Positions 24,726 through 33,594 of a stretch of 33,594 nucleotides of DNA are shown piece by piece. Every line of letters starts with the position of its first letter. Positions within the stretch are counted from its first letter, which is position 1. Source of the stretch: an uncultured Clostridia bacterium (GTDB taxonomy: Bacteria > Bacillota > Clostridia > Oscillospirales > Ruminococcaceae); contig CANRLN010000020.1 in NCBI GenBank assembly GCA_947631445.1, positions 1-33,594 of the forward strand. Direction: 5' to 3'. The translations under genes were made by a program, and so were the position numbers. The notes under the pieces are model-generated. The model worked only from the letters and a program-made list of their open reading frames with translations. It was not told the origin of the DNA and did not search any database.

Positions 24726-26570
24726 TTATTCTGTAAAGTTTGTATCAATAACATCATCGTCATTGCCATTATTGCTTGCATCGCTTGCGTTTGCACTACC
24801 AGTTGTTGCATCGCCTGCCTGCTGTTGCTGTGCTGCTGCCTGCTGATAAACTTTAGTTGCGAGTGCTTGGAATGCTTCTTCAAGGTTCTTGTGAGCAGCC
24901 TTGATAGCTTCTGTATCTTCGCCCTTGAGTTTTTCTCTGAGGTCAGCAATTTTAGCTTCAATATCGCTCTTTTCGCCAGCATCTACCTTATCGCCGAAAT
25001 CCTTAAGGGATTTTTCAGCCTGGAATGCAAGTTGGTCAGCGTTGTTTCTTACATCAACATCTTCCTTTTTCTTTGCATCTTCAGCAGCAAAAGCTTCAGC
25101 TTCCTTAACTGCCTTGTCAATGTCGTCCTTGCTCATATTTGTGGAAGAAGTAATGGTAATATCCTGTTCTTTTCCTGTTCCCAAATCCTTAGCAGTAACA
25201 TGAACAATACCGTTTGCGTCAATATCGAAAGTAACTTCAATCTGAGGAATTCCACGAGGAGCAGGAGCGATACCGTCAAGACGGAACATACCAAGTTGCT
25301 TGTTGTCCTTTGCAAATTCTCTTTCGCCCTGAAGTACGTTGATATCAACGGCTGTCTGATTGTCAGCAGCAGTTGAGAACACCTGCTTTTTGGAAACTGG
25401 GATTGTAGTATTTCTTTCGATAAGCTTTGTGCAAACACCGCCCATTGTTTCAAGACCGAGGGAAAGAGGTGTTACGTCAAGGAGCAAAAGACCCTCTTTA
25501 ATGTCCTTGTTAAGCACACCGCCCTGATAAGCAGCACCAAGTGCAACACATTCATCGGGGTTAATGCCCTTGAAAGGCTCTTTGCCAATGAAATTCTTAA
25601 CAGCATCCTGAACGGCAGGAATTCTTGAAGAACCACCAACCATAAGAACCTTGTTAAGGTCGGAAGGATTAAGACCTGCATCACTGAGAGCCTGCTTTAC
25701 AGGACCCATTGTGGATTCAACAAGGTCGGCTGTAAGTTCATTAAACTTTGCTCTTGTAAGTGTCAAATCAAGGTGCTTAGGACCGGTTGCGTCTGCTGTG
25801 ATATATGGGATATTAATGGAAACGCTTGGAGTTGATGAAAGTTCTTTTTTACGTTCTTCTGCTTCGTCCTTAAGTCTTTGCATAGCCATTTTGTCGTTTG
25901 TGAGGTCAATTCCCTCTTTAGCCTTAAATTCTGCAACCATCCAGTCAATAATTCTCTGGTCGAAATCGTCACCGCCAAGCTTGTTGTTACCTGCTGTTGC
26001 ACGAACTTCTGTAACGCCATCGCCCATTTCAATGATAGATACATCAAATGTACCACCGCCGAGGTCATAAACCATAACAACCTGTTCTTCTTCCTTATCA
26101 ATACCATAAGAGAAAGCAGCGGCAGTAGGCTCGTTGATAATACGTCTTACATTAAGACCTGCAATTTGACCTGCGTCCTTTGTTGCCTGTCTTTGAGCGT
26201 CTGTAAAGTAAGCAGGAACTGTGATAACTGCTTCTGTTACTGTTTCGCCAAGATATGCCTCCGCATCAGCCTTAAGTTTCTGCAAAATCATTGCGGAAAT
26301 TTCCTGAGGTGTATAGCTCTTGTCGCCCATTTTTGCTTTGTAGTCACTGCCCATGTGACGTTTGATTGAACTAATAGTATTGTCAACATTGGAAACAGCC
26401 TGACGCTTTGCAATCTGACCTACAAGACGTTCGCCGTTCTTTGAAACTGCTACAACAGATGGTGTTGTTCTTGCACCGTCACTGTTAGGAATAACGACTG
26501 CCTCTCCGCCTTCAACAACTGCAACGCATGAATTTGTAGTACCAAGGTCAATACCAATAATTTTACTCAT
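24726..26570 (-). CDS. dnaK: chaperone DnaK (Hsp70)
   Basis: DnaK is the ATP-driven Hsp70 chaperone. The 614 residues begin [20 protein letters not shown], the phosphate-binding loop. They include [15 protein letters not shown], the second phosphate loop [13 protein letters not shown], the conserved linker region [15 protein letters not shown], and a substrate-binding domain. The C-terminal lid ends in a glutamine/asparagine/aspartate-rich tail and the usual acidic motif [12 protein letters not shown] ribosome binding site (GAAAGGA) is upstream. The 128-nt gap to grpE has no clear separate promoter. Confidence 0.98.
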   Translation of the reverse strand: MSKIIGIDLGTTNSCVAVVEGGEAVVIPNSDGARTTPSVVAVSKNGERLVGQIAKRQAVSNVDNTISSIKRHMGSDYKAKMGDKSYTPQEISAMILQKLKADAEAYLGETVTEAVITVPAYFTDAQRQATKDAGQIAGLNVRRIINEPTAAAFSYGIDKEEEQVVMVYDLGGGTFDVSIIEMGDGVTEVRATAGNNKLGGDDFDQRIIDWMVAEFKAKEGIDLTNDKMAMQRLKDEAEERKKELSSTPSVSINIPYITADATGPKHLDLTLTRAKFNELTADLVESTMGPVKQALSDAGLNPSDLNKVLMVGGSSRIPAVQDAVKNFIGKEPFKGINPDECVALGAAYQGGVLNKDIKEGLLLLDVTPLSLGLETMGGVCTKLIERNTTIPVSKKQVFSTAADNQTAVDINVLQGEREFAKDNKQLGMFRLDGIAPAPRGIPQIEVTFDIDANGIVHVTAKDLGTGKEQDITITSSTNMSKDDIDKAVKEAEAFAAEDAKKKEDVDVRNNADQLAFQAEKSLKDFGDKVDAGEKSDIEAKIADLREKLKGEDTEAIKAAHKNLEEAFQALATKVYQQAAAQQQQAGDATTGSANASDASNNGNDDDVIDTNFTE

Positions 26571-26698
26571 AAAAAATCAATCCTTTCAAGATATAAATTA
26601 CACATTTTGTTTGATTGCCTAACTTTGAAAAAAAATTTATTTCCAAGTTAGAAATCAAAAATATTGTTATAGGTTTAATTGTATTTTGTTTGTTATAT

Positions 26699-27238
26699 TT
26701 ATGGATTAGCCACCGAAACCATAGCGTATCTTACGATTTTATCGCCTATTCTATAACCCTTTTGGAACACCTGTGCCACAATATTTGTGCCAAGATTTTC
26801 GTCCTCAATTTGGGAAATTGCGTTTGCAATTGAGGGGTCAAATTCTTCGCCCTCTGGGTTAATTTCTTCAACCCCAAGGTTTTTAAGAATACTATAAAAC
26901 TTGTCGTTAATCATGCAAACGCCCTTTTTATATTCATCGTCCGAACAAGGAGCGGACATTGCTCTTTCAAAGTTGTCAATAACCCCAAGAATTTCGGTAA
27001 GAACATTGGATTTTACCGTATCGGCAATTTCAAGGCGTTCCTTTGCGGTTCGTTTTCTAAAATTATCATATTCGGCACGAAGTCGCAGATAAGCATCTTT
27101 CTGTTCGTCAAGTTCTTTTTGTAAGTCCTCGTTTGTGTCAGCTTGTTCTTGTTCCTCTGCAATTTCTTCCTGCTGTTCTTCGGATTCCTGTTCAACTTCT
27201 TTTTCTTCTTCTGTCAAATTTTCATCTATGTTAGCCAT
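26699..27238 (-). CDS. grpE: nucleotide exchange factor GrpE
   Basis: GrpE releases ADP from DnaK. Counted from the ATG at 27238 it has 179 residues: an acidic, disordered N-terminus (ENLTEEEKEVEQ), a long coiled coil (DAYLRLRAEYDNFRKRTAKE), and the C-terminal beta domain with GEEFDPSIANAISQ and VFQKGYRIGDKIVRYAMVSV. The frame extends 14 codons further upstream, but only the 27238 ATG has AAAGGAG at good spacing. The gene starts 16 nt after the hrcA stop. Confidence 0.95.
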   Translation of the reverse strand: MANIDENLTEEEKEVEQESEEQQEEIAEEQEQADTNEDLQKELDEQKDAYLRLRAEYDNFRKRTAKERLEIADTVKSNVLTEILGVIDNFERAMSAPCSDDEYKKGVCMINDKFYSILKNLGVEEINPEGEEFDPSIANAISQIEDENLGTNIVAQVFQKGYRIGDKIVRYAMVSVANP

Positions 27239-27254
27239 TTCGTTTCTCCTTTCA

Positions 27255-28295
27255 CTATTTGTCGTTTTTGTCGTCATCATCTTCTTTATCGTCTATTGCA
27301 GAAATTACATCGGTAATTTTCTGTGTGAAATATTCCAGATACGGAATAAATTTAGCATAATCAAGTCGAACCGGTCCAACAAGACCAAGTGTTCCTATTG
27401 TTTTTCCGTTCTTTTTAAAGCTTGAGGTTATAAGCGATGAATTGCTCAGCACAAAAGAATCAGATTCGTTGGAAAACATAATATGCAGACCGCTAAAACT
27501 TTCGTCTATAAATTTTGAAAGTTCCTTTTGATTATCCAGAAAGCTTATAATTTCGTTTTGATTAAAGTCCTTGCAGGTCAGCAGGTTTTTCTGTCCTGTA
27601 ATTGAAATTTCGCTTTGGGTAAGTTCCTTTGAAATGGCGATAAGTTCGCTAACAAGAGGGGAAAGTGTCATCATATAAGCACCCATTGCGGTTTTCATCT
27701 TTTCAAAAACCTCATCGGAGATATTGTCGATGCTCATTCCCTCAAGATTTTCCTGCATATATTTTCCGAAAAATTCAAGTTGTTCATCGGTAAGGTCAAA
27801 CTGAAGCCGACAAGTTTTATTTTTAATAGAACCATTGGAGGTAATCATTAATATAACATAAAGTCTTTTTCCAGTCGGGATAACCTCAACTTTGGATATT
27901 ACCGAAAACTTTGGGGTTGAGTTTGCAACCACCGTTGCACAAGAGGTAAGCTGAGAAAGTGCAAGTTGAGCGGTTTTGATAACCTCCTCCTCGCTTGTGC
28001 CACTTTCAAACACCGAATCAAAATATTGCCGTTCTTCGCTGGTAAGCGGATTTGTTTCCATAAGCGAATCGACATAAAGCCTTAGTCCCTGATAGGTTGG
28101 AAGCCTGCCTGCTGAGGTGTGCGGTTGATATAAATACCCTTGTTTTTCAAGTTCCGCCATATCGTTGCGAATGGTTGCGGAAGAAGCCTTAACCTGATTC
28201 ATAACTGCCTTTGAACCAACCGGCTCGCCTGTGTGTATATATTCATCGACAACAGCAGTGAGAATTTTCAGCTTTCTGTTATCCAAAGCAACCAT
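27255..28295 (-). CDS. hrcA: heat-inducible transcription repressor HrcA
   Basis: HrcA binds CIRCE operators and represses the chaperone operons. Its activity depends on GroEL. The protein has about 346 residues. It has an N-terminal winged helix (GEPVGSKAVMNQVKASSATIRNDMAELEKQGYLYQPHTSAGRLPT), with ATIRNDM as recognition helix region, and a GAF-like dimerisation domain ending GLVGPVRLDYAKFIPYLEYF. Start choice is uncertain: AAAGGA abuts the ATG at 28295 directly, whereas a TTG three codons later (28286) has it at 9 nt and gives MDNRKLKIL. The CIRCE and promoter lie upstream; this places hrcA under its own control. Confidence 0.96.
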   Translation of the reverse strand: MVALDNRKLKILTAVVDEYIHTGEPVGSKAVMNQVKASSATIRNDMAELEKQGYLYQPHTSAGRLPTYQGLRLYVDSLMETNPLTSEERQYFDSVFESGTSEEEVIKTAQLALSQLTSCATVVANSTPKFSVISKVEVIPTGKRLYVILMITSNGSIKNKTCRLQFDLTDEQLEFFGKYMQENLEGMSIDNISDEVFEKMKTAMGAYMMTLSPLVSELIAISKELTQSEISITGQKNLLTCKDFNQNEIISFLDNQKELSKFIDESFSGLHIMFSNESDSFVLSNSSLITSSFKKNGKTIGTLGLVGPVRLDYAKFIPYLEYFTQKITDVISAIDDKEDDDDKNDK

Positions 28296-28326
28296 TCCTT
28301 TCTTTTGAATTTTTTAATTGTCTTTT

Positions 28327-28353
28327 TTAGCACTCTTTGTTCTTGAGTGCTAA
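28327..28353 (-). promoter_or_regulatory. CIRCE operator of hrcA operon
   Basis: Perfect TTAGCACTC-N9-GAGTGCTAA, the HrcA binding site. It lies between the promoter and hrcA. Confidence 0.98.
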
Positions 28354-28357
28354 GTAT

Positions 28358-28386
28358 AGTTTATACCTTTTTTCACAAAATGTCAA
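28358..28386 (-). promoter_or_regulatory. promoter of the hrcA operon
   Basis: On the minus strand: TTGACA (28386-28381), a 17-nt spacer, then TAAACT (28363-28358). The CIRCE begins a few bases downstream, the classical arrangement. TATAAA with a 15-nt spacer is an alternative -10. Confidence 0.7.
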
Positions 28387-28798
28387 GAGTATTTCGCAAA
28401 AATGTTGCACAAACATTTAGTGATTTTTTTATAGTTTTTTTACATAGGCTTCAAAATGTTCCTAAAACAGGGGGATTTTTAATCAGTAATTTAAAATAAA
28501 TAATTTAAAAATATCCACTGTCAACCATTAATTTTTAATTAAGATGTTCCGTTTCCAAAAAAATATACTATAATAATGCAAAAAATAATGCCAAAACACA
28601 ACAAAACAAAATTAAACAATTCTGATGTTTTTTTATTATTACTTTCAATTGGGAGTGGTCAATCTGCGTTTTAAAAAAAATATTTTTATAAACTTACTTA
28701 AAAAAATCTTAAGTATTTCCCCGCCTAAGGCGGAGAAATGTTGTAAATAAACAACAATATAAACAACACTTTTGTTCACTTCCTTTAAGTTTAATTGC
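28387..28798. other. gene-free region between hrcA operon and sigma-like gene
   Basis: No gene is visible in about 410 nt of AT-rich DNA. It holds a small AAATGTT/AACATTT hairpin near 28399-28418, the phrase AACCATTAATTTTTAATT near 28525 (a similar phrase occurs near 10101), and the palindrome at 28715-28739. Confidence 0.55.
28715..28739. repeat. dispersed GC-core palindrome
   Basis: ATTTCCCCGCC pairs with GGCGGAGAAAT (one mismatch) around TAA. It lies upstream of the promoters of both flanking divergent genes, so it cannot terminate either. Confidence 0.75.
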
Positions 28799-28827
28799 TT
28801 GACTAAATTATATTTTTATGATATACT
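28799..28827 (+). promoter_or_regulatory. promoter of the sigma-like gene
   Basis: TTGACT at 28799-28804, a 17-nt spacer ending TGA, then TATACT at 28822-28827. Confidence 0.82.
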
Positions 28828-28870
28828 TAATAATATAATGATAATCAGTTAGAAAGTAAAAGGTGATATT

Positions 28871-29833
28871 ATGGCAGGAATTGCAGAAAATGAAAAGATG
28901 ATAGCAGATTTGAAAAATCAGGGTTTAAATGACTGGCAGATTATTCTTAAGCTACTTGAGGAAAGTGTTGGAGAAAAGGCTGTCGTATCGGCGGCAAAGG
29001 CACTCCAAAATCAGAATATTTTAATCAAAAACGTTTTAAATCAAAAGCATATTTCAGAAATATATGATTTTATCAAAACAACCGAAAATGAAAATTTAAT
29101 CCAAACCCTTGAAGAATTTGCAGGGGCAGAAAATTTTTCCGATGAGAAGATTGACAGCATGGCACAGTACGGCGAAGATTTATCCTTGCTTTGTGGCTAT
29201 ATGATTTATAAGTGTGCGGTTGTTGCCTGCCGTCTTAGCAATGAAAAAAATATCGGCGATGCAATAAACGAAGGATATTTTGCGGCGATTGAAGCTTGCG
29301 AATATTATAACAAAGATGTTTTGTTTTCCCAGCTTGTTGGAGCATTTATTATAGAAAAAATAATTACACACAGCGAGATTGAGGGGCAGTATATTATTCT
29401 CCCCAAAGAACAGGTTGAACAGCTTGCAAAATATAACGATACCAAAACAAGTTTTGAACGTTCCAACGGCAGACAACCCACCCTTGAAGAACTTGGCAGG
29501 GAACTTGACCTTGATGCCGACACCCTGCTTGAGGTTATGGAGCTTGCGGAAAAATATACCCTTTCCCCAAATCAGCCACTTGTTAATACCGATGACAAAC
29601 AGACTATAAATGATAATAATATGGACAATGAAATTTTAAAGCAAATGAAAACGATTCTTTCTAAAGAAGAATTGGATATTATAAATTTAAAATATAATCA
29701 AACTGTCGAAAAATCCGCTGAAGAAATTGCAAAAATTCTTGGGATTACTTCAGCCGAAGTAAATTTGCGTGAACAGTCGGCACTTGCTAAGATACGCAAA
29801 CTTACCGATAAATATTCGGAATTTTCAAAATAG
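28871..29833 (+). CDS. divergent sigma-70-like factor
   Basis: The 320-residue protein has a sigma region 3-like segment (GRQPTLEELGRELDLDADTL, 200-219) and a region 4-like helix-turn-helix (LSKEELDIINLKYNQTVEKS at 263-282, then AEEIAKILGITSAEVNLREQ at 283-302, SALAKIRKL). The segment 101-190 has the position and rhythm of region 2 (IGDAINEGYFAAIEACEYYN; IILPKEQVEQLAKYN in place of IRIPVHMVETINKLN). It lacks the conserved aromatic -10 recognition residues of true sigma factors. Residues 1-100 are helical and match nothing I know. It has its own promoter, and its stop overlaps the ribosome binding site of the next gene. It may be a specialised sigma factor or a DNA-binding derivative. Confidence 0.8.
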   Translation: MAGIAENEKMIADLKNQGLNDWQIILKLLEESVGEKAVVSAAKALQNQNILIKNVLNQKHISEIYDFIKTTENENLIQTLEEFAGAENFSDEKIDSMAQYGEDLSLLCGYMIYKCAVVACRLSNEKNIGDAINEGYFAAIEACEYYNKDVLFSQLVGAFIIEKIITHSEIEGQYIILPKEQVEQLAKYNDTKTSFERSNGRQPTLEELGRELDLDADTLLEVMELAEKYTLSPNQPLVNTDDKQTINDNNMDNEILKQMKTILSKEELDIINLKYNQTVEKSAEEIAKILGITSAEVNLREQSALAKIRKLTDKYSEFSK

Positions 29834-29845
29834 GAGGTTTTTTGT

Positions 29846-30553
29846 ATGATGTATCTTTATGAAACCCATTGTCATGAAGCAATGGTTAGCAAATGTGCAA
29901 CCGCCACCCCGAAACAGCTTGTTGATGTTTATCGTTCCAATGGTTATTCGGGAGCAATTATAACCGACCATTTTTTAAACGGCAACAACGTACTCAAAAA
30001 AGATGCAATTAAAAATATTAATATGTTTGTATCATGGGAAGAAAAAATAGAAACAATGTTTTCAGGCTATGAGCAGGCTAAGGCTTATGGCGATAAAATG
30101 GGCTTTACGGTTATGTTTGGTTTTGAATATACTAATGTTGTTAGTCATGCGGATTTTCTTGTGTATGGTGTTTCTAAACAATGGCTTTTGGAAAATCCCG
30201 ATTTGCTGGAATGGGATTTTGTCGATTTTGCCAACAGGGTTCATGAGGCTGGCGGAATTATAGTTCATGCTCACCCTTTCCGAGAGGCAAGTAAGTTTAT
30301 TCAACTGTCGCCAAGGCAATGTGACGGGGTGGAAATTTATAATGCTGCCAACTGGCAGGAAGAATATAACGACCGTGCAAAAGCTTATGCCAAAAGTTAT
30401 GGACTTAAGCCACTCAGTGGCAGTGATTTTCACCATATATCTCAAAAAGAGTTTGGTGGAATATGCACGGATTTTCCAATTGGTTCAATAGAGGAGTTTG
30501 TTGTCACCATAAAGTCAGGCAATTATCACACAATAGAACATTTTAAGGGATAA
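29846..30553 (+). CDS. PHP-domain metal-dependent phosphoesterase
   Basis: The 235-residue protein contains the PHP metal-binding motifs in order: H8 and H10 (ETHCHEAM), D41-H42 (AIITDHF), E94 (MFGFEY), H101, H141/H143 (IIVHAHPF), and D194-H196 (SGSDFHH). PHP proteins hydrolyse phosphate esters such as nucleoside 3',5'-bisphosphates or histidinol phosphate; the substrate here is unknown. TAGGAGG lies 8 nt upstream and overlaps the stop codon of the sigma-like gene, so the two are co-transcribed and probably coupled. An ATG directly after the first is an equally possible start. Confidence 0.9.
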   Translation: MMYLYETHCHEAMVSKCATATPKQLVDVYRSNGYSGAIITDHFLNGNNVLKKDAIKNINMFVSWEEKIETMFSGYEQAKAYGDKMGFTVMFGFEYTNVVSHADFLVYGVSKQWLLENPDLLEWDFVDFANRVHEAGGIIVHAHPFREASKFIQLSPRQCDGVEIYNAANWQEEYNDRAKAYAKSYGLKPLSGSDFHHISQKEFGGICTDFPIGSIEEFVVTIKSGNYHTIEHFKG

Positions 30554-30607
30554 ATATAATTTTTTGCAACAAGTTTTTTTATATTTAAAACTATAAAAAT
30601 TTATAGT

Positions 30608-30628
30608 TTCCTTGCCATTGGCAAGGAA
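30608..30628. repeat. dispersed palindrome, compensated variant
   Basis: TTCCTTGCC and GGCAAGGAA around ATT. Compared with the copy at 22186, two C-G pairs have become T-A pairs on both arms, so the pairing is kept although the sequence differs. Confidence 0.7.
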
Positions 30629-30758
30629 TTTATTATTTTAAAAAGCCTTGTTCTTTCTATTTTGTTGAAAATTATTATAAAATATTGCCTGTATTTATTT
30701 AAAAATAAAATATTTATTATGCAAATATCCAAAAAATAAAATTTTTTTAAAAATATAC

Positions 30759-30786
30759 TTGATTTTTTTGAAATTAGTGCTATAAT
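30759..30786 (+). promoter_or_regulatory. promoter of groES-groEL
   Basis: TTGATT at 30759-30764, a 16-nt spacer ending TGC, then TATAAT at 30781-30786. The CIRCE starts 5 nt downstream. Confidence 0.85.
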
Positions 30787-30790
30787 ATAA

Positions 30791-30817
30791 TTAGCACTTG
30801 AAACAGTTGAGTGCTAA
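30791..30817 (+). promoter_or_regulatory. CIRCE operator of groES-groEL
   Basis: TTAGCACTT-N9-GAGTGCTAA, one base (C to T) away from the consensus in the left arm. It overlaps the start of transcription. Confidence 0.97.
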
Positions 30818-30875
30818 GTCGAACAAATTTCGACTTTGCTTTGAAAACAAAATTATTTTTATACAAAATTTTTAA

Positions 30876-31148
<273 letters not shown>

Positions 31149-31154
31149 TTTTAA

Positions 31155-32807
<1,653 letters not shown>

Positions 32808-32853
32808 TTCAAACACCTAAATATATATAATCTGACAATTTTATTCTAACATT

Positions 32854-32892
32854 AAAATATCCCTTGTCCACTATTTGGACGAGGGATATTTT
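32854..32892 (+). terminator. terminator of groES-groEL
   Basis: AAAATATCCCT pairs with AGGGATATTTT, with an inner GTCCA/TGGAC stem across one mismatch, ending in a T run. Confidence 0.93.
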
Positions 32893-33149
32893 TTATGTTG
32901 GGCTTATAAAAAGAGTTTTACTTGTTTGGTATTATACCGCTGTAAAATAATATTAAAAATATCGTAAATACTATTGACATTTCTATAAATTTGTGATATA
33001 ATAAATTAAGGTGTAAAGTTAAAACGGCTTTACTAAATTTTTTTCATTGTTTAAATTGTGAGTTGTTTTGTTTTTCTGTTTCCAATCAAACGGAGAAAAT
33101 TATTGTGTCAAATTTATTTGAATTTTTGACTATGGGGAGGGTTTTCACT
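32893..33149 (+). other. leader region of the small membrane protein gene
   Basis: No further gene is visible. It holds the promoter at 32974 and an AT-rich leader of about 140 nt ending in GGGGAGG. Weak GTCAAA/TTTGAC-like half-sites near 33106-33131 are of doubtful meaning. Confidence 0.5.
32974..33002 (+). promoter_or_regulatory. promoter of the small membrane protein gene
   Basis: TTGACA at 32974-32979, a 17-nt spacer ending TGA, then TATAAT at 32997-33002. Confidence 0.9.
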
Positions 33150-33428
33150 ATGGATAGTTTCTTGGATAAATTAACAAACTTTATGGATAAGTACGAAAAG
33201 TTCTTTCCTGCGACTAAATTTGTGGACGGTAGCCTTAACAAAATGCTAATTGTAATTTTTTGTTATATAATTGCTACTACTTTTGTTATTGGTATCGGAT
33301 TTTTGCTGGGTACTATTTTAAAAATTCTCGGTATAATTTGGATAGTTGCCGATGTTTTGGGTTGTATTTATGCCTTAGCAGGAATTATTTATGCCATAAT
33401 GAGTTATGTTAATCGTTATAATTTTTAG
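33150..33428 (+). CDS. small two-helix membrane protein of unknown function
   Basis: I do not recognise a family. The 92-residue product has a charged amphipathic N-terminus (MDSFLDKLTNFMDKYEKF), one hydrophobic helix at about 32-56 and another at about 60-85, ending YVNRYNF. The frame is open for 29 codons further upstream, but only the ATG at 33150 has a Shine-Dalgarno sequence (GGGGAGG, 9 nt away). It has a consensus promoter and a terminator, so it is a single-gene unit. It could also be a fragment of a sugar-permease-like protein, but nothing in the sequence favours that. Confidence 0.75.
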   Translation: MDSFLDKLTNFMDKYEKFFPATKFVDGSLNKMLIVIFCYIIATTFVIGIGFLLGTILKILGIIWIVADVLGCIYALAGIIYAIMSYVNRYNF

Positions 33429-33453
33429 CTTTGAAAAGGCTTATTAATTGTAG

Positions 33454-33488
33454 TTCCTCTGCACAACATATGTGCAGGGGAATTTTTT
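33454..33488. terminator. terminator of the small membrane protein gene (maybe bidirectional)
   Basis: TTCCTCTGCAC pairs with GTGCAGGGGAA (one G-T pair) around AACATAT, followed by six Ts. The hsdS gene converges from the right. Confidence 0.9.
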
Positions 33489-33501
33489 ATAGCATAAACA
33501 A

Positions 33502-33594
33502 TTATAAATTTATATTAGAAACATCAATTTCACCATTCATAAGTTTGGGGAGCAGGGTATCTCTTAATGTCAACAAACATTGATTTTCTCTTTG
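33502..33594 (-). CDS. hsdS: type I restriction-modification specificity subunit HsdS, C-terminal end
   Basis: The minus-strand frame entering from the right edge reads QRENQCLLTLRDTLLPKLMN and then GEIDVSNINL before TAA at 33504-33502. The LxxLRDTLLPKLMNGEIDVSNI ending is typical of the second conserved helix region at the C-terminus of HsdS, which sets the DNA target of type I systems. Only 30 residues are inside the window, so the rest of the system (hsdM, hsdR, any recombinase) cannot be seen. Confidence 0.8.
   Translation of the reverse strand, partial: QRENQCLLTLRDTLLPKLMNGEIDVSNINL

Overview
The window is about 33.6 kb of AT-rich DNA from a spore-forming, Gram-positive member of the Clostridia. 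It most resembles Ruminococcus or a relative in the Oscillospiraceae. The evidence is an alpha/beta-type small acid-soluble spore protein, an hrcA-grpE-dnaK-dnaJ operon and a groESL operon each preceded by a CIRCE operator, a secreted protein ending in a type I dockerin, an LPXTG pilin with sortases, and sigma-A promoters with TTGACA, a 17-nt spacer and (usually) TGnTATAAT. The species cannot be fixed from this sequence alone. I saw no rRNA, tRNA, CRISPR array, insertion sequence or prophage.

Layout. 1-1293: the 3' end of rpoC, closed by a strong terminator. 1425-4830 (minus): a Na+/phosphate-symporter-like protein with a PhoU domain, then radA. 5060-7845 (plus): a promoter, a long structured leader, citrate synthase, and an aldo/keto reductase. 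8186-11672: a compact pilus locus with one LPXTG major pilin, a class C sortase and a second sortase. 11791-13885: hisS overlapping rsmE. 14200-17125: a small membrane-anchored acidic protein of unknown function, then pepF overlapping an ABC ATPase that has no permease next to it. 17209-18274: a flavodoxin/ferredoxin fusion and a SASP. 18359-21888 (minus): a fused ABC ATPase/permease with an internal duplication, a short coding remnant on the other strand, and a MazF toxin without an antitoxin. 22315-23382: the dockerin protein. 23446-28295 (minus): the hrcA heat-shock operon. 28871-30553: a divergent sigma-factor-like protein followed by a PHP-domain hydrolase. 30888-32807: groES-groEL. 33150-33428: a small membrane protein. 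33502-33594 (minus): the C-terminus of a type I restriction specificity subunit (HsdS) cut by the window edge.

How the parts work together. The two CIRCE sites link both chaperone operons to HrcA. The pilin and two sortases form a self-contained surface-fibre assembly locus. The dockerin protein implies a cohesin/dockerin system elsewhere in the genome. The least ordinary items are: a family of GC-rich palindromes with compensatory base changes in several intergenic regions, including between divergent genes where no terminator is needed; the roughly 220-nt structured leader of citrate synthase, which I could not assign to a known RNA family; the sigma-like protein with a poorly conserved region 2; and the 52-residue tandem duplication in the ABC permease. 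I did not find one clear, large, undescribed system; these are candidates, not proven novelties.
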